Assembly (NCBI RefSeq): GCF_000165425.1
Contig: NW_001798989.1
Span: 248,001 to 312,000 of the forward strand
Direction of reading: 5' to 3'
DNA: 64,000 nt
DNA from: Paramecium tetraurelia
Taxonomy: Eukaryota > Ciliophora > Oligohymenophorea > Peniculida > Parameciidae
The translations under genes and the position numbers were made by a program. The notes under the pieces were generated by a model, which made no database searches, was not told the origin of the DNA, and saw only the letters and a list, made by a program, of their open reading frames with translations. The first letter of the stretch is position 1, and each line of letters begins with the position of its first letter. This document shows positions 23,699-35,661 of the stretch, piece after piece.

Positions 23699-26539
23699 AT
23701 GAAGAAAATTAGTTAATAGATGTTATCATTAATGAACAAAAATATCTAACTAGATTAACCATATCCAAATGACTTAAAAAAAAATAAAAGCAAACCTAAG
23801 ACTGCAAACACAGAGAGAACTCAATCCAAAACCTAGAAAAATGATTTACTTGAGTATTTCAAGAAAGACAGGAACACTTTAACTTAACTAGTAAATTCCT
23901 CTAAGACCAATTTATAGGGAAGCAAAAGCATTGATAATTTATAGCAAAAATGTTAAAAGAGTGAACCTTTAAAAAATGGCTAATTTAATGTATATTCAAA
24001 TATATCCCCCTATTAGGCTGACACACGTATTTAGACTGACGAAGGAAATAGTACTAAAAGATAGATTTTAAAATAAAAAAACTTATCATTAGCTACCATT
24101 TCATTAGATGCACAAAGTATTGATAAAATGTTGAAAAATTAATTGTCAAAGTAACCGCAGACAACAAAGTAATCTTACAACCAATCTCCTTAAAAATTAA
24201 ATTAAATCGCCTACTAAGACATAAAAAGATCAATTGCTATTTGACATGCATTTAGTAATCTATTAATAAATATATTATCTAGTTAAAAAACACAGTATGC
24301 AATAATGAGTATTAGAATTATTTAAATTTAAAATTGAATAAATAATCCATTTAATCCAACAATTCATTAAATCATAGATAGTCAATTGAAGATATGCTTT
24401 AATATTAAAAAATACTCAAAGGATCCTAATAATCTTAACCAGGGAAAACAAAAAAGACTGAAAGTGAATCTAAGTCAACCAATTTGAGCCAGATTAAAAC
24501 CGAATATTCTTCTGCTTCTAATTAATAATTCTTAAAATAAAAGAGCAAAGAAGAAACGACTTCATATGATCCAAACAAATAAATACTCATAATTCTCTAT
24601 TATAAATAATAAAAGTAATATATGTTGTAAAATCAATAGATACACTTATTCGTATGAATTTAAAAATTAAACTACTGATAATTTATATAATTATTTGATC
24701 CAATAAATAGCATGCATAGAAAGGTCATTTACAAAACTTGGAAGTGGAACAGGCTCAACTGAAGGAGATTAAATATAATAAGGTATATTAAAGAACCTAT
24801 ATATTTTTAGAATTAAATAAAATATGTCAATTTTAAACAATATCAAAAAATATCCCATATGATTACTATTTAACAATCTCTGGCTAAACTTTGGACGTTT
24901 TCAAAGGAAAAACGTTGCAGATTTAGCCATTTTATTCATAACCAATAACAACAAAAAGAGTTGGATTGAAGGACTTTACATTAGTTAAATGTATAGGCGT
25001 TGGAGGATTTTCAAGAGTATATATGGTAAGAAAGAGAGACAATGGGAAGTTTTATGCCCTGAAACTGATTGATAAGAAATTCATTTTAGACAATCAAAAA
25101 GAGATTATCGTACAAAATGAAAGAGACATTATGGTTAGGATGGAGAATTAATTTGTTACTCCATTGTAGTACGCATTTGAGACTAAATATTACATTGCAT
25201 TTGTTCTGGATTATTGTGCTGGAGGCGAGTTGTTTTATCATCTACGCAAATTGAAAAGATTGAATGAATAAGATGCTAAATTCTATTTTGTAGAAATTTG
25301 CATTGGTATGGCTTATCTACATTCCTAACATATTGTATATCGAGACATAAAGCCAGAAAACATTCTGTTAGACTTATAAGGTCACTTACTTCTAAGTGAT
25401 TTTGGTTTATCAAAGCCTGATATGACACCAGATGATTTTGCCTATTCGTTTTGTGGATCTCCAGAATATATGGCTCCAGAAATGCTGATGAAAACTGGTC
25501 ATAACTATTTAGTGGATTGCTATTGCTTAGGGGCCTTGCTTTATGAATTAGTTACAGGGTTGCCTCCATTTTATTCTCATAATACTCAAGAAATTTATAA
25601 TTCTATTTTGACTGAAACTATAGAATTTCCATAATATGTTCAAATATCACCTGTTTTAAAGGATCTCATATTGTAACTGCTTTAAAAAGACCCTACAGAA
25701 AGATTGGGTTAGAATGGTGGCGTTGTTGAGATTTTAACCCACAAATGGTTTTAGGATGTTGATTTTGAAGCAATTGCCAATAAAAAATTGAACACTCCCT
25801 ATAAACCAGAGCCTCTTAAATATAATTTTGATGAGGAGGAATTTAGTAAAGGAGATTCTGAGTTTAGGAAGTAATATTAAACCAATATGCAAAAAGAATT
25901 CCAAGTATTGAATTATAACTATTTAGAATGTTGACACTGCAAACTATGTATTGAAAAACTTTTATTACTCTCGAGAATCCTAAGTTGGACTTGATAAAAC
26001 TATAAGAATCAAGGAGGTCAATCTAAATCAAATATAGAATTTAGCAATTCCTACTTAATCTTCATCTCCTTCCAAAATTTAACTATAATCTAAGGGAGAA
26101 AAACATCCTCAGTAAGTAGTTGCCTCTCCTCAAGAGGGAAAAAGAATTAATAGACAAGCTGGAAAAAGTGAAGTTTATGATTACTTTAAAAAGCATGATT
26201 TGTCTTCAAAGTAATCTCAATTACTACATTAATCTACCAAATTAGGACATTCTTATTCAAAAACAATGCAATAAGCATAAAGTTCTTTATAAGATTTGAA
26301 GGTAAATAATGTAAAAAATATGATTGTAGTAATTTAAATTATTTGTTGATTAATCAAAAGCTTTGTTATGCACAGATAGAACTAATACCATGCCAGATTA
26401 AAACCTGAAAAATTTTACAGAGAGACTAAAAACTGAACAATTTGGAAATCTATCATCTCCTAAAACCATAACTAATAGTTCGTTGAATAAATTGACCAAC
26501 TTTTCCAAACTATTTACATCTGAGAAATAAAAATAATGA
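23699..26539 (+). CDS. AGC-family serine/threonine protein kinase, about 900 aa
   Basis: A Ser/Thr kinase of AGC type. The catalytic domain (24966-25760) begins with a Gly-rich loop GVGGFSRVY. The ATP-binding Lys is in FYALKLIDKKF, the catalytic loop reads YRDIKPENILL, the DFG motif is in SDFGLSKP, and the P+1/APE region is GSPEYMAPE. An AGC-like tail and long disordered S/Q/N/K-rich flanks follow. Introns: 24615-24639 (25), 24783-24810 (28), 25905-25926 (22), 26302-26329 (28). The N-terminal part needs a frame change between about 24110 and 24250 that I cannot assign to a normal intron; it is an unusual 35-nt intron, a sequence error or two genes. The kinase domain itself is certain. No PH, C2 or cNMP-binding domain is obvious. 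Confidence 0.8.
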
Positions 26540-26692
26540 ATGATCTTAACTTATTAATTTAATATTATTAATGAAATAAAATTATTATTAATCATCATCC
26601 TATCATATTAGTACTAGAATTGATATGATATATAAAACTAATAAAACAATTATACCAGAAACTATTAATTTTACAATTTTATCATTCTGCTC

Positions 26693-27205
26693 AGGAAGTG
26701 CAACTTATTTTTGCTTTTGGGGACTGAAGTCTTAAAATTCATGAATGTCTGGAGAGTAGTTATTCTATCCTTAGTTAGGTTTTCTCTACTTGATTTCATC
26801 AAATTAAAAATGGAGTGGAGTATTATTATCTTAATGCATATCTTTGAATTCCAAGTCTTCATTGCTGTTCTAATGTTTGTAGTTAATTTAGTTTTTTGAA
26901 TTCTATTGAATGCTATTTGATGGCTAGTGAGTCACGGGTTATTCGATTTAAGAATTTCTTGATGTAGCAGTATATTTTGATATGATCTTTTCTACTTCTG
27001 GATCTGGCCTATAAGGTTAGAAAGTGCTTAGGGCTGATTATTTTAATGGCTAAGCATTTTGAGTATATCGAACATTTGAATATGATTATGATGGTTATAT
27101 GTAGGACTGTGCTTAGTAAATTAAAGGTATTGGTTGTGGATACATATTGGTAGGATATCCAGATGGAACAACTGGGATAGTTTTGATTGGTGAATATTAA
27201 TGAAC
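26693..27205 (+). pseudogene. Decayed gene with five in-frame TGA stops
   Basis: One plus-strand frame reads as protein over roughly 170 codons but is broken by TGA at 26742, 26907, 26928, 27060 and 27201. Protein-like stretches include DVAVYFDMIFSTSGSGLQG, VLRADYFNGQAF and GYMQDCAQQIKGIGCGYILV, with regular Gly, Tyr and Cys. No intron with GTA...AG borders and typical size removes these stops. I do not recognise the family. Sense codons all fit the ciliate code, so this looks like a real former gene. Confidence 0.5.
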
Positions 27206-27594
27206 AGGGGCATTTTGGTTGTAGTACATTAAATCGTTATAAATTTAATATGAATATTAATAATTATGTGCAACATTAATGTATTGCTGTATTAATAGAT
27301 AAATCAATTTAAGAGGATATTCAAATTAAATAACACAAACTATAATAGATCAAGTTAAACAAGAGCATCATTTAGTTTTGGTTTTAGTAATTATAGTATA
27401 TAATCTAGATAAGAAGTTCGTTACTGTTTTTTTAATGATAATATTTTAATATCTAGTTTTTTTATTATTTCTTAGTTTTTTAAGCATCAAATTTAGGTTA
27501 AATAAGAATAGTTACATTTACTATTTTAAGAAATCAATTAGGTTAACAAATCTCCAAAATAAAAATTTGTTGTATTCTATGTACTAATATGATA
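27206..27594. other. AT-rich spacer, possible remains of the preceding pseudogene
   Basis: No frame on either strand reads convincingly as protein. A plus-strand stretch to about 27440 stays open with low-complexity I/K/Q/N residues and may be the tail of the decayed gene. Nothing else is seen. Confidence 0.3.
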
Positions 27595-28233
27595 TCATTT
27601 TTTCTTTTATTCAATCTTCTTTATGTAGAATTCTCACTCTTTTCCTTCCAAAATATAACCATCAGCTCTTCCTGATTAACCTGGTCTCGAAGTTATTCTA
27701 ACCAACAATCTTTAATTGGCGAATTGTTCTTAGACTAATTAATCAATAACATTCTCTTTAGCTCTTTGTTCAAGTTTCTTAATGAGACTTTTCGACTTTT
27801 TTTGTTTATTCAACTGGTGCATCCTATAATAAATTACAATTAAAACCTTCTTCTTTTTTTATCCTAATTCCACATTATATTTTTTGGCATACCATTATTT
27901 AAATGTTGTTGCATCAATTTAGACAATTACTCCTCTTGTTAAGGTTTTTGTTCTCACTAATTCATTATTTGATGGATGATAAACAACTTCAACTATTTTT
28001 GCTTTTTTAGCAACTCCTTAACTTCCCCACGAGATGTTTCCATCGGATAAACGAAGTGCTCTGAATTTAAGGTTTCCTCCTCTCACTCTTATTCTTCTAA
28101 CTCGCTTTTCTCCTGACACTAATTTTGTCATTGCTGCCTGTCTTCCTTTCTCAAAAGCTCTCTTCTTTTTGTGAATAGGCATACGACCTCCTGTGAGTCT
28201 TCTCTTATGTCTACTATCCCTTGATATTCCCAT
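27595..28233 (-). pseudogene. RPS8: Ribosomal protein eS8 gene copy, damaged at its 3' end
   Basis: The start (ATG 28231-28233) encodes [19 protein letters not shown] and the family blocks [20 protein letters not shown] and SRPGQSGRADGYILEGKE, so identity is certain. Three faults are visible. A likely 23-nt intron (27824-27846, GTTTTA...TAG) leaves the next exon one base out of frame, apparently from an extra A in the A7 tract at 27797-27803. Read unspliced the frame is open but inserts about eight hydrophobic residues. Third, TGA at 27634-27636 replaces the Leu expected after GKE, although the normal tail EFYIKKIEQKKK and a second TGA (27595-27597) follow in frame. Either a recent pseudogene or several sequence errors. 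Confidence 0.75.
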
Positions 28234-28447
28234 TAGTTAATAAAAAAAGATTTTATTATATTTAAAATAATAAACACCACCATTCTCATATTCATGCTAC
28301 ATTACAATTTTATTGTGTCTCCACTTTGCTGTGTAATTTAGGAAATTAATTCCTATACTTGTATTTTGATCAGATACAACATTATCAATAAAGAAATGTT
28401 AAGAATTGAATAAAAAATAAATAATATTTATATTAATTTATTTAATT

Positions 28448-30973
28448 ATGAATGTTTCAAATTTCGTTCTTTGTTCATCAATTTTAACTTTATTACTAAA
28501 TCAATTAATGCGAACAATATATTTGAATTTGAATGAAGACAATTTCATTTTATTTACCTTAATCACAATATTAGCATTAATGATTGTTGTTGTAACAACG
28601 ATCATGATAAAAAAGTCAGCATTAAATATGCAGTACTTATAATTGATGATGATACTATATTTTTCCATAACTCAATTTGAAAGCTTTTATTATTAAATTG
28701 GCAATTCAACCCATTGTATTTTAACAATTTTACTATTTTTTGAAATGTATTTTATCAATACTTTAAAAACCAAACCTACTTAAATTATCACCTTTTCTAC
28801 TGTCATAATAATGATGTTAATATCCTCCATTAGCTTTTAAAGTGTTAAGACATTCAGCCTTGAATTTTTAATGGATCTTATAAATTAAAAAATCAATATT
28901 TGCATTTTTATTTTCTTCATTTACTAATTCTTAAATAATCAGCATGAATATAGAGCATTGGATCCGTAATCATAGAGGAAATCCAAATAATTAACACTCG
29001 ACTAGGTATTAGTCCTCTAAACACCAATAAATAATTCTATCTATGAATTATCGCATGGAATTGATATCAACTTTGGATAAAAAGAATTATTAGACCACAT
29101 CAATGAAGGAGTCATGATGGCCAAATTGCTATCTCCTGACGACAAAATCAGCAACTTGTAATTTAAATTTTAGAATTCAGCTGCTTAAGCGATGTTCTGC
29201 AAGGAGAATGATGAATTGCCTTTATTTTCTAGATTAACTGGAATGTGAAATACCAATGGAATCATGCTAATCACAATAAAATTATGCAAGCACTTCACCA
29301 CCTCATTAGGATAAATCAGATTATCAAAAGAAATTATTTGTATCTTAATCTAATTTTGGATTTAGTTTATAAGAGAAGAAATCATTTTCACCTAATTCCA
29401 AAATCGCATTTTTCTAATAGCAATAAAATTCTGATAGTGTAGTTCAAGTAAATAAATCGAATATTTCTTAGTGCAAGACTGTGTATTAACATTTGCTTTA
29501 ATTCGCAAGGTCAAACAAAAATTGTGTTGAAAACGAAGCATAATGTGAATCTCTGAAATTGTGTTGTACATTTGAAGATAATGGAAAACAAAAGTCAATA
29601 GAGTTTATTTGTTTATTAGGTTTAGGCAAGTAGATTATTATAATTACTCGAGATATAATTTATTTGAATTAATTAAAGGAGTTACTTTAAGTGAATCAGT
29701 AAAAATCTAATATGCTCAATTATGTTAGCCATGAATTTAGAACCCCCTTGAATTGCATTATCAATATTTTGTCAAGTGTTTTAGACAAGGTTTAGGTCAA
29801 TTAAGATCAATTGTTACATATAGCTTTGGAAAGTTCACAGCATCTTTTGAATCTGGCAAATGATTTACTTGATTTAGCCTAGATAAAGAATAATGTATTT
29901 AATTTATCAACTGAACAATTCAATGTCTGTCTATTAGCACAGGTGTGTTTAAATTCATTCCAAATTTAAGCTGATGCCTAAAATGTGAAGATATCCTTAG
30001 CAGCAACTTCAGATTCATTATTTATTAAATCAGATAAGAATAGAATAAAATAAATTTTAATAAATTTGATTGGGAATGCTCTCAAATTTACATATGATGG
30101 TAAAATTGAAATAGTATTGAGACAATACGATTAATTTATTGATATTGGTGTTAGAGACACAGGTATTGGAATATCTTAGGAAAACATTAGTAAACTATTC
30201 AAGGCTTTTGGTAAAGTTGACAATGATAAGTCCAAATCAATGAATTAATAGGGAGTTGGATTAGGATTACTTATTAGTAATAAGATTGCCAAGCAATTAA
30301 GTGCTGACAATCAAGGAATCAAGGTTTAATCAACTGAAATGAAATATGAGAATCATGGTTCATATTTCTACTTTACTGTTAAGATGGAATCTCATAGGCA
30401 ACATAAGTTATTAAGTTATAAGCCTCCATAAAAATAAATCAATTTATCATCTCCATTTATCCCGTCAGAAGGAACATAAAAGAAAAAATCATTTACGTAT
30501 ACAAGCATTGAGTAAAGATTAAGTCCTGAGAGAATCAAAGAAACTAAATGTTTCCATATTTTGATAGTTGATGATAATGTTTTTAATTTAGCTGTATTAG
30601 GGATGATGATTAATGAATATTTTCAAAATGAAATCTATTTACAATTATCAATAGAGAAGGCAAACAATGGAACCCAAGCAGTTGGTTTGGCTTTTTATAA
30701 ATGTAATGAAAATTGCTAAGGTTTTTCATTAATATTTATGGATATGGAAATGCCAGGATTAAATGGAGTAGATGCATCAAAGATTATCTTAGCAAAAAAT
30801 AATTAATAGAGAATCATAATTCTAACTGGGTATATTTTAATTTGATTGTTAGCAATAACTTAAGTCAATAAGAAATTAAAGAATTAAAATCAATCGGAAT
30901 ATTCGATTACATAATTAAGCCTATACAAAAATCTAAGTTACAAAGTATTCTTGAACAATTTGTTACAGATTGA
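28448..30973 (+). CDS. Membrane-bound hybrid histidine kinase with receiver domain, about 833 aa
   Basis: A two-component sensor. The N-terminal part (28448-28960) has about six TM segments and a polar linker. The dimerisation/phosphoacceptor box is YVSHEFRTPLN with His at 29730-29732. The N-box reads NLIGNALKFT, G1 is VRDTGIGIS, and a G2-type GVGLGLLIS follows. A receiver domain (30560-30970) begins with ILIVDDN, carries the phosphorylatable Asp in FMDMEMPGLNG (30741-30743) and ends with IIKPIQ. One 23-nt intron lies near 30830. At about 29240-29250 the frame must shift by one base; no intron fits, so this is an apparent frameshift or sequence error. No His-phosphotransfer gene is visible nearby. 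Confidence 0.85.
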
Positions 30974-31348
30974 GCTAACTTTATTATATTTAGTAATAGT
31001 ATTAATAGTTGTTTTATAATAATATCATTATTATTAAGGACTCAGTTTGATGTATTATCATTGATAAGATTATTTGAAATTTAAATGTCTTTGAATCTGA
31101 GATTAAAATAACTTATTCAAGGTCCAATAAGTTATTTTTAGATATAATATTAAATTATTTAGTATTCACTATTTTCTTTTGGAAAAGAATGTATTAATCA
31201 AGATTTTCAAAACATATAAGCATCAATGTTTATCTTGGTTTCTTATTGATAATGACAGAAATACATAATTATTTATTAACATTATAAATTATATCTGTCT
31301 TATGAATTAAATTTATTTCAAATTAAAAACCATTTCAAAAAGTGAAAT
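30974..31348. other. Intergenic AT-rich spacer
   Basis: No convincing gene or RNA seen between the histidine kinase stop and the next start; it must hold the promoter of the transporter gene. Confidence 0.4.
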
Positions 31349-32625
31349 ATGAGTTAAAATGATGATAATTCAAGTCTCTCAGAAATAAATAAAACTCTAG
31401 AAGATAGAAAGGATTTTGTATTTATTTCAAGTATTTTTATACTCACAAGCTCAATTACTACTTATTTTTATGCGACATTAATCAAGCAATTTTTATCTCT
31501 TGGTTTGATGCCTTTTGAGTTAAAGTTATTCGAATTGCTCCTTATACCATAATATCTCAAAATATTAATTTGTCCTATATTAGATACCTTTTTCATAAGA
31601 AAATTTGGAAGAAGGAAAACTTATATAATTCTAATATTATTTCTGTTAGCAATTTATTGTATCGTACTTAGCATAACTTATGAAGGATTAATTACAAATT
31701 TAAAATTGCAAACTGTTCGTAATTTAGCACTTCTTCAACTTATTCTAGTTTTAATTTTAGAAATTGCAGCCGAAGCTTGGATTGTTGATTATGTTTATGA
31801 TGATAACTATAAATTTGCTGCAGCCATCAAATACTCAGTCACTTTCATCAGTTCTACAATAACAACTGAAATTTTCCATTCTTCTGGAACTTACTTTAGT
31901 ATAGTGTCTGTATTCTCAATTATTATGCTCATTTACACATATTAATACAAAACTGAAAACGATTAGTATTAGTCAAAAATGAGGATTAAGTCATTATGCA
32001 AGAGACTAAAGACTTTTTATGAATAGATTTTCGAGAGGAGCTATTAAATTAAACTCTTTTTTTTATTTTCATCAATGATTGGTTTTGGATATGCAGAAGA
32101 TATAATTGAATAAGTAATTCTGCAATAGGATTTCATGAGCTTGAATCAAATAAAATTTTAATGGACGATCATAATTTGCATAATTTTATCACTTAGTGTC
32201 GTAACTTTAATATTAATGAAATTCAAGATAGCTCCAATATATTTAATAGTAGTAATCTTAAGAAATTTAAATAATTTCTTTTTATCAATTTGTTACAACT
32301 ACTTTCCTTCGAAATTAGATGTATATTTATGTTTTTATAATAGAATATCATTTCAATATATAAATTAATGGAAGAATCATCTAAAGCTATGCATTTCACA
32401 TTGCTATATATTTTGATTTACGATAGTACTAAATAAAAATTGAGTGCAACTATGATGATTGCTTTTTTATTGGTAGTAAAATTAGGACAAGATGGAAATC
32501 GATTACTATCAAACTATTTATATAATTCATTTGGATCTCCAGCAGATGCAATAATCGGAGTTATTATTTAGAGCTTTAATTTAATATTTGCAGTAGATTA
32601 TCGCGATGCCATATTTTATAAATGA
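31349..32625 (+). CDS. Multi-pass transporter, SLC33/acetyl-CoA transporter-like (MFS), 417 aa
   Basis: About ten to twelve hydrophobic segments. An early loop reads CPILDTFFIRKFGRRKTYII, which resembles the conserved LDxxxxKxFGRRK loop of the acetyl-CoA transporter AT-1/SLC33A1. A later segment has AAEAWIVDY, comparable to the DxAVDGWA region. That family brings acetyl-CoA into the ER/Golgi lumen. One 23-nt intron (near 32320) yields exactly 418 codons. The family assignment rests on loop similarity only; a general MFS transporter is the safe call. Confidence 0.6.
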
Positions 32626-32727
32626 TAATCATTTAGTAAAGTTTGATTTAGCTATACTTAATAATTCTTACTACTTTTAGACTTTTAGGTTTTTTATTTA
32701 ATATTAAATTAAATACATCTTCTATGT

Positions 32728-32964
32728 TCACCTTATAAAAGATCTTATATCAATTATTGTGAACATTTTTTGTTCATTTTACTATTCTTATTTATTCAAT
32801 TAAGAAACATTAGGAATAATTGGTATTACTAAACTTTACAATAGAAATAAGTAATTATTTTTCATATATTATCTCTTCTAAAATTAATGTTCACTTCTGA
32901 AGTAGACTTAATTTATTACATATAATCTTAAAGTGCAACTTGATTAATTAATATTATTTAACAT
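32728..32964 (-). CDS. Doubtful small ORF, 78 aa
   Basis: An intronless minus frame of 79 codons between two convincing genes, with a polar K/N/Q/S composition. It could be a small gene on the opposite strand or chance. The remaining sequence of this 420-bp spacer shows nothing else. Confidence 0.2.
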
Positions 32965-33044
32965 AGGGTATTTTTTTTAAATCAGAAGGTAGTAGATTTT
33001 TTTATTAAATTCATATTCATATTCGTTATTATTTATTATTTATT

Positions 33045-34247
33045 ATGAATTTAAGGCCATTTATTAAAACACACATTAAGACTATAATGACAAATTTTGA
33101 CGTTTAGAGGGGACCCTTTGATTCCTTTTTAAGAGAATACTACAAAAATAACAAAACTCTTGGACCATCTGAGCGCTCAATAATTTCTTAAACTGCATTT
33201 GATCTCGTAAGAAATGATCTTCTTCTCTCTCATTTTACAAAAGATGTGGATAGGAAATGTGATTTATTATCACATATATCTAATTATGAAAACGACCAAA
33301 ATATTCCACTGTAAGATTATATTTTGATCAATTACAAAGGAATATTCGATGTAGCTGTCCAGAGATGTAAAAATACATTCTATTTCAGACTCTTCCAATT
33401 GGTTTCTGATTAATATGGCTAAAAAAGAGCATATGAGTTCTTTATGGCACTTAACACCAAGGCCCCGTTGACAATACGCATAAATCCAATTAAAACCACA
33501 AGAGAGAAAGTAATTTTCTTACTACTGAATATCTTTAGTTAATGTAAGAGATGAATCACCTTTATTTCAAAAAGACCTTAACATCGCCGTATGGGTTAAT
33601 AATAAGCAAGGAAAATAATGTAAATTTGAGTGATACAGATTAATTTAAAGAAGGACTATTTGAAATACAAGATGAGGCCTCATAAATCTGTGCCCTTAGA
33701 GTCTAATGTAGGCCTAATGATAAAGTGCTGGATTATTGTGCTGGATCTGGAGGAAAAACTTTGGCATTTGCTCATCAAATGGAAGGTAAAGGTGTGATTG
33801 AGATCAATGATACCAGAAGTGAAGCACTATCTAAAGCAAAAATTAGATTAAGAAGAGCAGGTATCATGAATTATAGTTTCTTTACAAAGAAGTTCAAATA
33901 TGATTGGATCTTATTAGATGTTCCTTGTACAGGTTTAGGAACTTTGAGAAGAAATCCGGACTCAAAATATAGATTTTCTTAGGGAAGATTGGATGGTATA
34001 TATATGAATTGAAGTAGATTTAATAAAATTGCAATAAGACATATTTGATTAAGCAATAAGATATTTAAAATAGGATGGAGTTATTGTTTATACAACTTGT
34101 AGTTTTTTGAAGGACGAGAATTAGAATCAAGTGAAGCATTTTTGCAAGAAATATAATTTAAGTGTGGTGGATAACGATTACTTCTAAAGCTTGCCTGAAA
34201 AAGGGGGAATGGATGGCTTCTTTAGTATTAGTTTGAAAAAAAATTGA
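33045..34247 (+). CDS. NSUN/NOL1-family RNA m5C methyltransferase, 383 aa
   Basis: A SAM-dependent RNA cytosine-5 methyltransferase of the NOP2/NSUN (RsmB) family. SAM motif I is DYCAGSGGKT. Motif IV is DVPCTGLGTLRRNPD, with the release Cys in PCTG. Motif VI is VYTTCSF, with the catalytic Cys. Introns of 29 nt (from about 33511) and 22 nt (from about 33995) give exactly 384 codons. The N-terminal 130 residues are typical of bacterial-like NSUN enzymes without a PUA domain, so the substrate (rRNA, tRNA or mitochondrial RNA) cannot be told. Confidence 0.87.
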
Positions 34248-34384
34248 GTATGAATATAATAATATGATGCTGATTTTAAATTGATCGATGTTCCCTTAGA
34301 TATTGAGGGGGAGTTTATGGAGAGTGGAGAGAATCTATACAATAGTTATTAATACAAAATTTAAAATTATATTTAAATCTTTTT

Positions 34385-34991
34385 ATGGGTAAAAACTATA
34401 GAAACAGATCAAAGACATCTGCCACACCACGAAAACCATTCGAAAAGGAACGTCTTGATAATGAGTAATATTAATGAATAATTAGATTGCAAATCATTGG
34501 TAAGTATGGATTGAAGAATAAAAGAGAAGTTTGGAGAGTTCAACTTACATTAGCCAGAATCAGAAAGGCTGCCAGAGAATTATTGACTCTTGATCCAAAG
34601 GACCCAAGAAGATTGTTCGAAGGAGAAGCCTTGATTAGAAGAATGGTTCGCTTTGGTTTGTTGAGTGAATAAGAGAGAAAGTTGGATTATGTCTTAGGTT
34701 TGACTACATAAAAAATGATGGAGAGAAGACTCTAAACCTTTGTTTTCAAAAGCAATCAAGCATCATCAATTCATCATGCCAGAACCTTAATTAGATAAAG
34801 ACACTTTAGGTATAATTGACATTTGATCATATCATAGAGTTGGAAAGAGATTAGTAAATTCCCCATCATTCCTTGTTAGAGTGGAAAGTGAAAAATTAGT
34901 TGATTTCGCAGTCACCTCTCCATTTGGATAAGGTAGAGAAGGAAGAAGAAAGAGAAAGAACTCAAAAAGAAAGCAACCAAAAGAAGAATGA
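34385..34991 (+). CDS. RPS9: Ribosomal protein uS4 (S9), 185 aa
   Basis: Small-subunit ribosomal protein. Conserved blocks: [41 protein letters not shown], then the S4 domain ending in [18 protein letters not shown] basic [10 protein letters not shown] tail follows. Introns of 21 nt (after DNE) and 28 nt (in RHFR) restore frame and give 186 codons. Normal length for the family; no oddities. A short 137-bp spacer separates it from the NSUN gene. Confidence 0.95.
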
Positions 34992-35051
34992 TCATTGTTA
35001 TAATATACATTCAATAAGTACATTCTTATATTTTTCAAATACATTTTTGAA

Positions 35052-35359
35052 TCAATCTGCTTGCAAATCTATTGCATATAAACCTGGATGGATGTTTTAT
35101 TGATTTACTAATTTCTTAACCACCCAACTTTTCGAAGGTTTCATCACACATATCAAACTACTGCTCAAAACTCTAATTACCCAGTGAATAGTTTTGTCTA
35201 ATCAGCACTGCATCCATTAAAACATTAAGAATTTTTATTCCATTGTTCTTGGGTGAGAATAAAGCCGCAACATTGACAAGCTCTCAAGTCCTTCGTTTGC
35301 TTTGGAATTGTGAAAGCCTTTTCATCAGATGACTCCTATCCTGAATCAGATTAATTCAT
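35052..35359 (-). CDS. SPT4: Transcription elongation factor SPT4, 94 aa
   Basis: SPT4 pairs with SPT5 (DSIF) on RNA polymerase II. The N-terminal zinc ribbon reads LRACQCCGFIL then CFNGC, a four-Cys set. The C-terminal part reads ICVMKPSKSWVVKKL and PGLYAIDL, matching the IAxMxPExSWVxKWQR...PGxYA consensus. A 23-nt intron (35158-35180) gives exactly 95 codons. It is slightly shorter at the C-terminus than the human protein, as in yeast-type members. Confidence 0.88.
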
Positions 35360-35661
35360 TCTTAGATTTTATATAAATTAATTACATAATTATGTCAATC
35401 TATGATTTTTTAGATTTTCTCATCTATTATTGTTTCTGATTACAAATTAAATTTCAAATTAGCACCTTAAAGTATAACTGTTGATTTGGAAATAGTCAAA
35501 GTATGAGCAACACTTAACTATTTTTAGATCAAAATTAAAATGGCATTTAGATTTCCTTTACTTGTTGTTGTTTATATTAAACAGTTCATTTGTATTTATT
35601 TATTTTCATGATTAAAGTGTTATAACAAACATAGAAGTAATCATTTTTATTATTATATTCA

